Origin: RH-AL1 sp964243435
GTDB taxonomy: Bacteria > Pseudomonadota > Alphaproteobacteria > Rhizobiales > Beijerinckiaceae
Assembly (NCBI GenBank): GCA_964243435.1
Contig: CAXTFM010000004.1
Span: forward strand, 7,664-71,663
DNA: 64,000 nucleotides
Direction: 5' to 3'
The notes beneath the pieces are model-generated. The model had not been told where the DNA came from. It searched no databases and worked only from the letters and a program-made list of their open reading frames with translations. The position numbers and the translations under genes were made by a program. Every line of letters begins with the position of its first letter. Position 1 is the stretch's first letter. Below, piece by piece: positions 35,948 through 44,697 of the stretch.

Positions 35948-37540
35948 CTAGATCGGCAGCGTTTGCGGGCGCTTGTAGCGGTACCACAGCGCGATCATCA
36001 TGCGCGTCATGGTGACGGCGGTGACGATGGATGTGAGGATGCCAAGTCCCATGGACACGGCGAAGCCGCGTACCGGGCCGGCGCCGAGGAAGTAGAGAAT
36101 GGCGGCGGCGACGAACATGGTGACGTTGGAATCGACGATCGTCGAGAAGGCGCGCTTGAAGCCGGCGTCGAGCGATTGGATCACCGAGCGTCCGGCATGG
36201 TTCTCCTCGCGGATGCGCTCGTAGATCAGGACGTTTGAGTCGACCGCCATGCCGATGGTGAGCACGATGCCGGCGATGCCCGGCAGCGTCAGCGTGGCAC
36301 CGAGAAGCACCAGCCCGGCGAAGATGAAGGAGATGTGCACGGCGAGCGCGAGGTTGGCGAAGATGCCGAAGGTGCCATAGGTCACCAACATGTAGGTGAA
36401 GACCAGCGCTGCGCCGACATAGGCGGCGAGCTTGCCGGCGTTGATCGAGTCCTGGCCGAGGCCGGGGCCGACCGTCTGCTCCTGGATGATGGTCAGCTTG
36501 GCCGGCAGGGCGCCCGCGCGCAGCAGGATGGCGAGGTCGTTGGCCTGCTCCACGGTGAAGTTGCCCGAAATCTGGCCGGAGCCGCCGGTGATCGGTTCGT
36601 TGATGCGCGGCGCCGAGATCACCTTGCTGTCGAGCACGATGGCGAAGGGCTTGCCGACGTTCTCGGAAGTCACCTGCGCGAAGCGCTCGCCGCCGCGAAT
36701 GTTGAAGCGGAAGTTGACGATCGGCTGACCGTTACGCTGGTCGAAGCCGGGCGACGCGTCGGTGAGGTCCTCGCCCTGGACGAGGATGCGCTTCAGCACG
36801 GGGATCTTGCTCGGTTCCGAGGTTTGGTCGAGCAGATCGTACTCGGCCGGGTTGGCGCCGGGGTCGGCCACCATGCGGAATTCGAGCTTCGCGGTCTGGC
36901 CGAGGAGCTGCTTCAGCCGCTCCGGATCCTGGAGACCGGGCACCTCCACGGACACGCGGTCGTTGCCTTCGCGCTGGATGGAGGGCTCGGTGGTGCCGAG
37001 CGCGTCCACGCGTCGTCGGATCACCTCGATGGACTGGTCGACGGCGCGACGCACCTTGTCCGCCACACCGGCGTCGGTGACGGTGACGGTGAACGTCCCC
37101 ACGGGATTGTCGGCGACGTCGAAGGCCGGTGCGCCCGTGGAGCCGAGGACGGAGGCCTGCGGGCTGGCCAGGGCCTGAAGCTTGGGCAGCACCTTGCCGC
37201 GATCGGCCGGGTCGGTGAGGCGGAACTGCACGCCGCGCGGCTGGAGGCCGATGCCGCCGGCGACGGGCACCTTCTCCTCGCGCAGGATGCGGCGGACATC
37301 GTCACGCAGGTTGGCCACCAGGGTCTTGTTGACGTCGGCCGCATCGACCTGGAGCAGCACGTGCGAGCCGCCCTGGAGGTCGAGGCCCAGCGTCAGCGTG
37401 CGCGGTCGCGCCCAGTCCGGCAGACTCCTGTCGAGCGCCTCGCGCGTCGTCGCCGGCAGCAGGCTCGGCACGACGATCAGCACGGCGAGCAGGATCGTCG
37501 CCACGATCGAAGCAATCTTCCAGCGCGCGAACCGCAGCAT
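35948..37540 (-). CDS. secD: Protein translocase subunit SecD
   Basis: The 530-residue protein has an N-terminal membrane segment, a large periplasmic region (LTLGLDLQGGSHVLLQVD, ALGTTEPSIQREGNDRVSVE) and a C-terminal five-segment domain with LTIGMAVDSNVLIYERIREE. It partners SecF. The gap to yajC is 82 nt. Confidence 0.97.
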   Translation of the reverse strand: MLRFARWKIASIVATILLAVLIVVPSLLPATTREALDRSLPDWARPRTLTLGLDLQGGSHVLLQVDAADVNKTLVANLRDDVRRILREEKVPVAGGIGLQPRGVQFRLTDPADRGKVLPKLQALASPQASVLGSTGAPAFDVADNPVGTFTVTVTDAGVADKVRRAVDQSIEVIRRRVDALGTTEPSIQREGNDRVSVEVPGLQDPERLKQLLGQTAKLEFRMVADPGANPAEYDLLDQTSEPSKIPVLKRILVQGEDLTDASPGFDQRNGQPIVNFRFNIRGGERFAQVTSENVGKPFAIVLDSKVISAPRINEPITGGSGQISGNFTVEQANDLAILLRAGALPAKLTIIQEQTVGPGLGQDSINAGKLAAYVGAALVFTYMLVTYGTFGIFANLALAVHISFIFAGLVLLGATLTLPGIAGIVLTIGMAVDSNVLIYERIREENHAGRSVIQSLDAGFKRAFSTIVDSNVTMFVAAAILYFLGAGPVRGFAVSMGLGILTSIVTAVTMTRMMIALWYRYKRPQTLPI

Positions 37541-37622
37541 CCTCTTGACCTTTTCCCGCGGATGGCGTCCCGCGTGCCCCGTGCCAGCCTAAACCGTCCG
37601 GCCCGGCCGCGCGACCCGTCCG

Positions 37623-38006
37623 TCAGCCGGCGTCCTTCACCGGCTCGCCCTTGACCGGCTCACCCTTCGCGCGCACGTCGCTGACCATCGGCCGTGCCAC
37701 GCGGACCCTGACGTTGGGTGCGATCTCGACCTCGAGCTCGCCGGCATCGACCGCCTTGGTGACCCTGCCGATCAGGCCGCCGGTGGTGGTGATGGTGTCG
37801 CCACGCCGGATGTTTTTGATGAGGTCGGCCTGATCCTTGGCCCGCTTCTGCTGCGGGCGCAACACCATGAAATACATGATGAGCAGGATGGGGCCGAACA
37901 GCGTCAGGTATTGGAGGATGGTGTCGTAGCCGCCCAACGCCGCGCCTGCGGTCTGGGCGAAGGCAGGCGTCGTGAAAATGGCCGTGCTCCCAAAGGTGAC
38001 GGTCAC
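37623..38006 (-). CDS. yajC: Preprotein translocase subunit YajC
   Basis: The protein has one transmembrane segment (LTLFGPILLIMYFMVLRPQQ) followed by KRAKDQADLIKNIRRGDTI and TTGGLIGRV, as in YajC. It is an accessory subunit of SecDF. The start is unclear. A GTG at 38006 (127 residues) has no Shine-Dalgarno. An in-frame ATT at 37979 has GGGAG 7 nt upstream and would give an N-terminus like other family members (xFTTPAFAQT). See findings. Confidence 0.9.
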   Translation of the reverse strand: MTVTFGSTAIFTTPAFAQTAGAALGGYDTILQYLTLFGPILLIMYFMVLRPQQKRAKDQADLIKNIRRGDTITTTGGLIGRVTKAVDAGELEVEIAPNVRVRVARPMVSDVRAKGEPVKGEPVKDAG

Positions 38007-38163
38007 GCGTCGTCGGTGGCGGGACGGGGCCTTATAGCCGCGGCAAGTGTGAAAGCAATGGCGGGGACGCCGCATCGGCCCTCGCGCCCGTGCGCGCCGC
38101 AGGACCGGGCGCCCCCCGCCCGCCGGGGCTTCAAGCCGTCCGACGATCGTCGTAGAAGACGCC

Positions 38164-39087
38164 ATGACACACGCAACCGACACGCCCGCCCCCGACGATC
38201 TTGCCGGTGCCACCGTGGCCGCTGCGCTCCGGCGCATCGCGGAGGCGCTGGAAGCGCTGGCGCCGCAGCCGACCGCAACGCCGGACTTCGCGGCGGCCGA
38301 CGCCTTCGTTTGGCAGGCGGAGGCCGGCCGACTGCAACCGGTGCCGCGCGTCAGCCGCGTGCCGATCGCCCTGCTGCACGGCATCGACCGCGTCCGGGAC
38401 ATCCTCGTCGACAACACCTGGCGCTTCGCCCGTGGGTTCGCCGCCAACAACGTCCTGCTCTGGGGCGCGCGCGGCATGGGCAAGTCGTCGCTCGTCAAGG
38501 CGGCGCACGCCCAGGTGAACGCGGACGTGGACGCCGACACGGGTGCGGGGGCAACGACCGCGGCTCCTTTGAAGCTCGTCGAGATCCACCGCGAGGACAT
38601 CGACAGCCTGCCGCGCCTGATGACGGCCATGCGCGCCGCCCCCTTCCGCTTTCTCATCTTCTGCGACGACCTGTCGTTCGACTTCGACGACACCAGCTAC
38701 AAGTCGCTGAAGGCGGTGCTGGAAGGAGGGCTGGAAGGCCGGCCCGACAACGTGCTGTTCTATGCCACCTCGAACCGCCGCCACCTGATGCCGCGCGAGA
38801 TGCTTGACAACGAGCGGGCCACGGCGATCAACCCGGGTGAGGCGGTCGAGGAAAAGGTGTCGCTGTCCGACCGCTTCGGCCTTTGGCTCGGCTTCCACAA
38901 GTGCTCGCAGGACGAGTACCTCGCCATGGTGTTTGGCTACGCCGACCATTTCGGGCTTGCCACCGACCGGGCGCAGATGCGGGCCGATGCGCTGGAATGG
39001 GCGGCGACGCGGGCCAACCGCTCGGGACGAACGGCATGGCAGTTCGCCCAGGACCTCGCCGGACGCGAAGGCAAGTCGGTCGGCTGA
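38164..39087 (+). CDS. DUF815-family AAA-type ATPase
   Basis: The 307-residue protein has Walker A in LLWGARGMGKSSLVKAA and Walker B in FRFLIFCDDLSFDFDD, followed by NVLFYATSNRRHLMPREM, as in the DUF815 ATPases. The biochemical role of the family is unknown. It is divergent from yajC with 157 nt between, and this neighbour relation recurs in alphaproteobacteria. The first 50 residues are Ala-rich and probably flexible. Confidence 0.85.
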   Translation: MTHATDTPAPDDLAGATVAAALRRIAEALEALAPQPTATPDFAAADAFVWQAEAGRLQPVPRVSRVPIALLHGIDRVRDILVDNTWRFARGFAANNVLLWGARGMGKSSLVKAAHAQVNADVDADTGAGATTAAPLKLVEIHREDIDSLPRLMTAMRAAPFRFLIFCDDLSFDFDDTSYKSLKAVLEGGLEGRPDNVLFYATSNRRHLMPREMLDNERATAINPGEAVEEKVSLSDRFGLWLGFHKCSQDEYLAMVFGYADHFGLATDRAQMRADALEWAATRANRSGRTAWQFAQDLAGREGKSVG

Positions 39088-39097
39088 ACGCCGCGCT

Positions 39098-39355
39098 TCA
39101 CGCCCTCGGCGTCGCGCCGAAGCGGCTGGCCTGCTTCGGCAGGGTGATCCCCCAGAGGAAGAAGCCCCGCGTTTTGAGTGCGGCCTCGATGTCGGCGCGC
39201 GGCGCCTTGATCCAGGGGTCGGCGGCATCGAGGTCGAGCTGCCCGATCGCCTGCCAGGGCGCCCCGTCGTCGGGCAGGTTCGTGCCCGCCGCGTCCGTCG
39301 ACAAGGCGATCCTGTGATCGGCGCGCGCCGCCGGCTTGAACCTGTAGACCATCAT
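39098..39355 (-). CDS. Small conserved-type protein of unknown function
   Basis: The 85-residue protein starts at the ATG at 39355 with GGAGG 8 nt upstream (a second ATG follows directly). It has no signal peptide or membrane segment. Sequence such as WQAIGQLDLDAADPWIKAPR and ALKTRGFFLWGITLPKQ suggests a compact mixed alpha/beta protein. It is convergent with the DUF815 gene (10 nt) and 55 nt from dusA. I do not recognise the family. Confidence 0.6.
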   Translation of the reverse strand: MMVYRFKPAARADHRIALSTDAAGTNLPDDGAPWQAIGQLDLDAADPWIKAPRADIEAALKTRGFFLWGITLPKQASRFGATPRA

Positions 39356-39410
39356 GAGCGTGCCCTCCGTCGACGGGCATGCACGCGGTGTACCGCCGCC
39401 GAATGCCTCC

Positions 39411-40454
39411 TCACGCCGCCGCGGCGACCACCTCACCGGACGCGGGCTCGCGGATGCAGCGCAGGGCCGTCCGCAGCACGTCGAGGGTGGCACCGGGTTT
39501 GACGGCCTCCGTCGACAGGTGGCGTCGCCACGCCCTTGCCCCCGGCCAGCCGTTGAACAGGCCGAGGAGGTGGCGCGTCATGGCGTGCAGGGGGACTCCC
39601 TCGGCGAGGCGGGCGGCGACATAGGGCATGTAGGCCTCGACGGCTTCCGCGCGGGTGATCTCACCCGAGGCGTCGCCAAGCCGCCGGTCGACCTCGAGCA
39701 GCAGCGCCGGATCGCGATAAGCGGCGCGCCCGACCATCACGCCGTCGACGTGCGGCAGCGCCGCCTCGATCGCCGGCCATCCCGTCAGCCCACCGTTCAG
39801 CACCACCGGCACCGTTGGCCGGCGCCGCTTCAGCGCGAACACGGCGGGGTAGTCGAGCGGCGGTACGTCGCGGTTCTCGCGCGGGGACAGGCCTTGCAGC
39901 CAGGCCTTCCGCGCGTGGATGACGAGCGCGGCGGCGCCGGCGCCGACAACCGCATCAGCCAGGGCGTCCAGCGCCTCGGGCGGCTGCTCATCGACGCCGA
40001 GCCGGCACTTCACCGTGATCGGCAGCGCCGTCGCCGCCACCATTGCCGCCACGCACGCGCCGACGAGGGTGGGCCGACGCATCAGGCAGGCGCCGAAGGC
40101 CCCGTTCTGCACGCGGTCCGATGGGCAGCCGACGTTGAGGTTGATCTCGTCGAAGCCGCGTTCGGCGCACAGCCGTGCGACGGTGGCGAGGTCGCGGGGG
40201 TCGCTGCCGCCGAGCTGCACCGCGAGCGGGTGCTCCGCGGTGTGAAAAGCGAGCAGCCGGTCGCGGTCGCCTTGTAGCACGGCGGCGGTCGTCACCATTT
40301 CCGTGTACAGCCGGGCACGGCGCGACAGGATGCGGTGGAAGGCCCGACAGTGACGGTCGGTCCACTCCATCATGGGCGCAACCGAAAACGCCCACTGCGC
40401 GACGCCGGGTGAGCACGCCGCGTTCGTCTGTATGTCTATCCGCGTGACGCTGTT
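39411..40454 (-). CDS. dusA: tRNA-dihydrouridine(20/20a) synthase
   Basis: The protein of about 347 residues has the FMN-dependent Dus signature: FSVAPMMEWTDRHCRAF, PLAVQLGGSDP, INLNVGCPSDRVQNGAFGAC (catalytic Cys) and VIHARKAWLQGLSPRENRD. The last motif is characteristic of DusA. It reduces U20/U20a in tRNA. The start is uncertain: no ATG or GTG lies at the expected N-terminus, and TTG at 40454 with AGGA about 10 nt upstream is the best choice. Confidence 0.92.
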   Translation of the reverse strand, partial: NSVTRIDIQTNAACSPGVAQWAFSVAPMMEWTDRHCRAFHRILSRRARLYTEMVTTAAVLQGDRDRLLAFHTAEHPLAVQLGGSDPRDLATVARLCAERGFDEINLNVGCPSDRVQNGAFGACLMRRPTLVGACVAAMVAATALPITVKCRLGVDEQPPEALDALADAVVGAGAAALVIHARKAWLQGLSPRENRDVPPLDYPAVFALKRRRPTVPVVLNGGLTGWPAIEAALPHVDGVMVGRAAYRDPALLLEVDRRLGDASGEITRAEAVEAYMPYVAARLAEGVPLHAMTRHLLGLFNGWPGARAWRRHLSTEAVKPGATLDVLRTALRCIREPASGEVVAAAA

Positions 40455-40969
40455 CAAGGCCGCCGTTTCCTGCCCGTCGTTGCCATGCTGCTGCAACGTG
40501 GGAGCAACTCGCCGCTGTCGTGTAGCACGGGAACGAGCGTCGCCCGCAAACATCGGCAGCCAAGGCGACGGATGCGAGCGCAAGATCAAGAGCGCCAAGG
40601 CAGAAACTCAAAACGATCCAGGCCCGCTTATTTCATTGGTGCCGTGCAGCATCATCGACGGTGTCGTCGTCATCGCGCAGGCGCTTCAGTCGCGCCGAAA
40701 ACGGTCGGCAACAACGTCTGCACGTCTCCGCCGACGCCGCGCGGCCCGCCTGTGACGACCCGCTTGGTCAACGAGCCATGCGCGACGCCTTGACCGTGCC
40801 GACGCCGATCGAGTTCGGACGATGCGATCGCCGTCGGGCATCGACGTGTTTGCCAAAGCGTGGAGTGGCTGAGCGCCTCAGCGACCGATACGGTCCAGCG
40901 GAGCCGGCCAACCTGCGGCTCATGCCGCGACCACCGACCTGCCGAGTCGCGTCCCGTTCTGTCCGGACG
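40455..40969. other. Intergenic stretch without a recognisable gene
   Basis: About 515 nt upstream of dusA. Frames are open in places, but none has a ribosome binding site or a recognisable product. I see no clear promoter, terminator or RNA gene. Confidence 0.5.
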
Positions 40970-41164
40970 TTACTTTAGATGATCCGGCTTGTTCCCGCCG
41001 CGTACCGCCGTGTGAGCAGACGATCCATCCTCGACCAAGGCATTCATGGCAGCGTCCTTGTTGCGCGGACTTTTCAGACTTCGGAGGTATCCGAGGCCGA
41101 CGACAACGATGACAATGCCCAGCGTGAATATAGCGAGCGCGCCGACAAGCGATCCAGATTGCAT
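40970..41164 (-). CDS. Small single-pass membrane protein
   Basis: The 64-residue product begins MQSGSLVGALAIFTLGIVIV, with one strong transmembrane segment (about residues 5-25). A basic turn (LRSLKSPRNKD) and a soluble hydrophilic tail follow. GAGGA lies 10 nt before the ATG at 41164. Size and layout suggest a membrane stress or regulatory peptide, but I do not recognise a family. It stands alone in a gene-poor stretch. Confidence 0.6.
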   Translation of the reverse strand: MQSGSLVGALAIFTLGIVIVVVGLGYLRSLKSPRNKDAAMNALVEDGSSAHTAVRGGNKPDHLK

Positions 41165-41753
41165 AATATTGGCTTCCTCAATGGAGAGGAACCATGAGAA
41201 CTGCCGATGGCTGCAACAAAGATGCTGTGACGTTCGGACCCAGGCATGCCTTATCTTTTGTCAACTATGCGTCGAGCCCCTCGCCAACCTCCGGGATCAT
41301 CGCGGTCCGCTAGCGTTGGGTCATGTGAACGCGCGATGCCGACGCGATCGAGCGCGCAGCGGCTTCGGGTGAACACGACGGCGAAGAAGCCGCACGAAGA
41401 GCTTGGATGGTGCTGGGTGAACGAGACGGTCCGCGTCATGCTGCTTGTGGCCAAGTTCGACGCCGTCATCGGCATCGCGGTGGAGGACCAGCGATGCTTC
41501 GCCCTGCGGGAGCGAGCGGGATGATCCCTTTACGTCGTGGAGGCGACCGATGCCGTGCTCGCGTCCTTCCCGAACGGGATGATGCGAAGCTGGCGGAAAA
41601 GGAAATTCGCGATGAGGCCGACGCGGCCCACGACGCGCTCGACGTCGCCGAAGGACCGTCGATGCGCATCGTCGCCGACACGCCGCAGCGATGGCAGCGG
41701 TCGGCGCACGTTGTGGATAACTCGTCTCGCTTTTCCCGACGCGACTCCGTTTT
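41165..41753. other. Gene-poor stretch
   Basis: About 590 nt with open frames on both strands but no good start context or family. A plus-strand frame around 41570-41700 (DDAKLAEKEIRDEADAAHDA) looks amphipathic and could be a decayed coding remnant. Confidence 0.4.
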
Positions 41754-41768
41754 GTTCTTATTACGTTC
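41754..41768. promoter_or_regulatory. LexA-box-like direct repeat GTTC-N7-GTTC
   Basis: GTTC TTATTAC GTTC matches the alphaproteobacterial LexA consensus and lies 22 nt before the start of the next gene, inside its likely promoter. The eight fixed bases can occur by chance about once or twice in a window this size. Confidence 0.35.
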
Positions 41769-41790
41769 TAATTTGCCGGTGGAGGCAAGC

Positions 41791-42042
41791 ATGGACGGGA
41801 AATACCTCGGGGTGTTCAAGGACGCGCGCGGTGGCGAGGCCGTCATCAACCCGGACCACGTCACGCGCCTGACTGCGTCGACGGCCGGAAAGGTCACCGT
41901 CCACCTCAGCACGGGCGAACTGGTCCAAGTACCGGGCGGCCTGGAAGATGTGGCGCAGAAGCTTTGCTGGGCGTTGCACGACAATGAGGGCGTCACGGAC
42001 GCGCCTGCGGACACCTTCCTCGCCGAGCACGGCATGGCATAG
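41791..42042 (+). CDS. Small soluble protein of unknown function
   Basis: The 83-residue protein starts at ATG 41791 with a strong GGAGG 5-6 nt upstream. Its middle (INPDHVTRLTASTAGKVTVH, then STGELVQVPGGLEDVAQKL) alternates hydrophobic residues. This reads like a small beta-rich domain of the FlbD or LytTR type, ending in an acidic tail. That resemblance is weak and is my inference. A GTTC-N7-GTTC element lies just upstream. Confidence 0.65.
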   Translation: MDGKYLGVFKDARGGEAVINPDHVTRLTASTAGKVTVHLSTGELVQVPGGLEDVAQKLCWALHDNEGVTDAPADTFLAEHGMA

Positions 42043-42714
42043 CTGCCTTCCGGAACGGCGCGATGGGCCATCCTCCCGCGCCGCCGCGACCTCCACGCTG
42101 GAAAGGCGACCTGGAAGTGTGACGGTTGTGGTAGCTGCGACGGCTGCCACTCCGGCATGACACCCCGCTCGGCATGCCGATCAGGCGAGAACTGCGCGGT
42201 GCGCGTATGCCGCCGTGCAACCTTTGGCACGTTTTGCAGTGAAGGAAAGCGAACTACGGTTCCGCCGGCTTGGAAGAGCGCCGTAATGTTCCGTTGCGCG
42301 CAGTGATCGGGAACCGCCGCTTCTGGCCGTACTCGCGGGGTCGAGCGGTCCAGGCACCAAATTGGTTCGCGTCGACCTACCGTTGAAGGCGCGCCGGCGC
42401 CGCCTGGCTGGACAACATAGTCCTAGCCCGGACCCACGTCGCTCTCTGCCCGATCTTCTTGTTCCAACGAGGCGCGTGCTTGCGCATGAATGGGCCGTTT
42501 GAGCCGACCGCTGCGGTCGACGCCACGGCGACCGGCCGACCGGGTCCGCGAGGCCGCTCGGGTCACGACGAGCTAGACGCAACGACGCATGACTTGCCCG
42601 ATCCAATATGAGTCATGCCGGCGATCCTCGCTCAGCCGGACCCATCCCTCATGCGCACGACGGAGGAGCGGATGTCGGCGCATCCAGGTCCCGTCCGGGT
42701 TGGCGAACCGCCGG
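42043..42714. other. Intergenic stretch without a recognisable gene
   Basis: About 670 nt. Open frames have no ribosome binding site, no family motif and unusual residue content. Base composition is slightly less GC-rich than in neighbouring genes. No promoter, tRNA or repeat could be identified. Confidence 0.5.
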
Positions 42715-43179
42715 TCACGCCGGCGCGAAGCGCGTTCCGCGCCGGCTCACCCGTGCGCCGAGCCGGGCGGCGAAGGTGGCGGCCAGGGCGCGCGCCGCGC
42801 CCGCGAGCACGCCCGGGCCGAGCAGTGCGAGGACGCCCTGCACGGTCGCCTCGACGCGGTAGCACAGGCGGCACCCGCCGGCCTCATCCAGAAGAACGAT
42901 GCTGGCCGCACCCGAGGCCGTGCCCGCGCGTCCCCCGCTTCCGAAGCCGACCAGGCGGTAGCTGCTCGGCGGTTCGCTCGTCTCGATCCGCAACGTACCG
43001 TGAAAGGCAAGGCCGAGGGAGGTGACGCCGAGCGCGAGGGCGAAGTCGCGATCGGACGATTGAAGCAGGGAGCGGCATCCGGGAAGGCAGGATGCGAGCA
43101 ACTCGACATCGTGCAGCGCGGCCCAGACACGGTCCCGGCTGGCGCGGATGAACAATCCGCCCTCCATCCTGATGCTCAT
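42715..43179 (-). CDS. SRPBCC/CoxG-like protein
   Basis: The protein of about 154 residues has the START/SRPBCC pattern seen in CoxG proteins: FIRASRDRVWAALHDVELLA, then SCLPGCRSL, a central beta region and a C-terminal helix (ALAATFAARLGARV). CoxG proteins accompany CO dehydrogenase genes, but none are near, so a general hydrophobic-ligand or membrane-recruiting role is as likely. The start at 43179 (MSIRMEGG) has no clear Shine-Dalgarno; GTG 43224 is an alternative. It is divergent from the substrate-binding protein gene. Confidence 0.7.
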   Translation of the reverse strand: MSIRMEGGLFIRASRDRVWAALHDVELLASCLPGCRSLLQSSDRDFALALGVTSLGLAFHGTLRIETSEPPSSYRLVGFGSGGRAGTASGAASIVLLDEAGGCRLCYRVEATVQGVLALLGPGVLAGAARALAATFAARLGARVSRRGTRFAPA

Positions 43180-43459
43180 GCCGCACGCGACCCGACGATC
43201 GTCACCATCGGAGGGTAAGGACACATCCGCGCAGGGTCGTAAACAACGAATGATGGAACGGTCTCGCCACGTCGCGAAAATGCGCTACAAGGCCCACCGA
43301 TGGCGCCGCATCACGTCCGCAGGTCATCGAGGAGGCTTGCCGCATCATGACGACGCGTCGGCATCCCCCGCCCGCGCCGAGCGCTCGCGCTCCACTTCGC
43401 AGGCGACGCGGTTGAGACGGCACGGCGCTGTCTCGACACGCTGGACGGTCCGGTACGAC

Positions 43460-44569
43460 GTGAAACGGGCCGTCCTCGTTTTGATCCTCGGCTGCCTTGC
43501 CACCGCCTCCGCAGCCGCTGCGGATCTGCGCATCGGGGTCGCTGCGCCGCTGACAGGTCCGGATGCCGTGTTCGGCATGCAGATCAGGCGCGGCGTCGAG
43601 CAGTCGGTGATGGATGCCAACGCGGCAGGCGGGTTCAACGGCGAGCAGGCGCGGGTCGACGCGCGCGACGACGGCAACGAGCCGAAGAAGGCGGGCGACG
43701 TCGCCAGATCCTTCGTTCAGGCCGGTGTGCCGATCGTCGTCGGCCACCTGTCCTCCGCCGCGAGCGTGCCTGCGGCGGCGATCTACGGCGAGGCCGGCAC
43801 GCTGGAGATCGCGCCGATGGCCTTGGCGCCGTCGCTGACCGAACGTGGCCTCCCGACGGTGTTCCGCATGTGCGGTCGCGACGACGAACAGGCCGGGGTT
43901 GCCGCGCGCTACCTCCTGTCGCGGCATGTCGGGCGCGTGGCCGTCGTGCATGACCGCACGAGCGCGGGCAAGGCGCTCGCCGACGGGGTGCGCGAGGCGC
44001 TCGCCCGGGCCGGCACGCGCGAGGTCTTCTACGGCAGCGCCGGTCGCGGCGGCGATGCCGGCCTCGTCGAGCGTATCAAGGCCTCCGCCGCCCAGGTCGT
44101 GTTCTTCGGGGGCGGCACGTCCGATGCAGGCCTGCTGGCCCGCCAGTTACGCGACGCCAACGCCCGCGCGTCGCTGATGGGTGGGACGGCGCTCGCCTCG
44201 GAGGACTATCCCTCGCAGGCCGGCGCGGCCGCGGATGGAACCCTGCTCGTTTTTCCCGAGGACGCAAAGGCGCGTCCGACCGCCGCCGCTCTGCTGCGGC
44301 GTCTGCGCGGTGTAGGATTCGAGCCGGACGCGTCGTTCTTTTACGGCTACGCCGCCGTTGAAGTCGTCCAGCAGGCGGCCCGTGCGGCGCGCTCGCTCGA
44401 ACCCGCCGCCCTTGCGGCGGCGATGCACGGAGGTCGAGTGTTCAAGACCGTACTCGGCGACATCGCCTTCGACGCCAAGGGAGATTTGACCGCTACGGAC
44501 GGCACGATCCAGCTTTGGCATCGCGGCGCCTACGGCCGAATGACCCTGGACCGGCAGGCGAAGACGTGA
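43460..44569 (+). CDS. Branched-chain amino acid-type ABC substrate-binding protein (orphan)
   Basis: The 369-residue periplasmic protein has a signal peptide (VKRAVLVLILGCLATASAAA, cut before DLRIG). It is a type I periplasmic binding protein: RIGVAAPLTGPDAVFGMQIR, IVVGHLSSAASVPAAAIYGE and VFRMCGRDDEQAGVAARYLL. The start is GTG at 43460. No permease or ATPase genes are nearby, so it either serves a transporter encoded elsewhere or acts as a sensor. The ligand is unknown. Confidence 0.85.
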   Translation: MKRAVLVLILGCLATASAAAADLRIGVAAPLTGPDAVFGMQIRRGVEQSVMDANAAGGFNGEQARVDARDDGNEPKKAGDVARSFVQAGVPIVVGHLSSAASVPAAAIYGEAGTLEIAPMALAPSLTERGLPTVFRMCGRDDEQAGVAARYLLSRHVGRVAVVHDRTSAGKALADGVREALARAGTREVFYGSAGRGGDAGLVERIKASAAQVVFFGGGTSDAGLLARQLRDANARASLMGGTALASEDYPSQAGAAADGTLLVFPEDAKARPTAAALLRRLRGVGFEPDASFFYGYAAVEVVQQAARAARSLEPAALAAAMHGGRVFKTVLGDIAFDAKGDLTATDGTIQLWHRGAYGRMTLDRQAKT

Positions 44570-44637
44570 TCGCCAGATCGGCGACGCGGTTCGTGGGCGA
44601 AACGGTTCCTTGTCGTTTCAATGCGAGAGGAATCGGT

Positions 44638-44697
44638 ATGCGATCCTTGGCCATTCCGCCCGATCTGGCCGCCGCGCGCGCGTCCCGCGCGGCATGA
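44638..44697 (+). CDS. Possible 19-residue leader peptide coupled to the flippase gene
   Basis: An ATG at 44638 with GAGG about 8 nt upstream opens a short frame, MRSLAIPPDLAAARASRAA. It ends in a TGA that overlaps the ATG of the flippase gene (ATGA). The flippase ATG itself has no ribosome binding site, so translation of this leader would bring ribosomes to it. No attenuator-like stem or rare-codon run is evident. Confidence 0.35.
   Translation: MRSLAIPPDLAAARASRAA

Noticed and set aside
42043..42714. Possible small genes in the open frames of this stretch
   Set aside because: No start signals, motifs or convincing residue composition.
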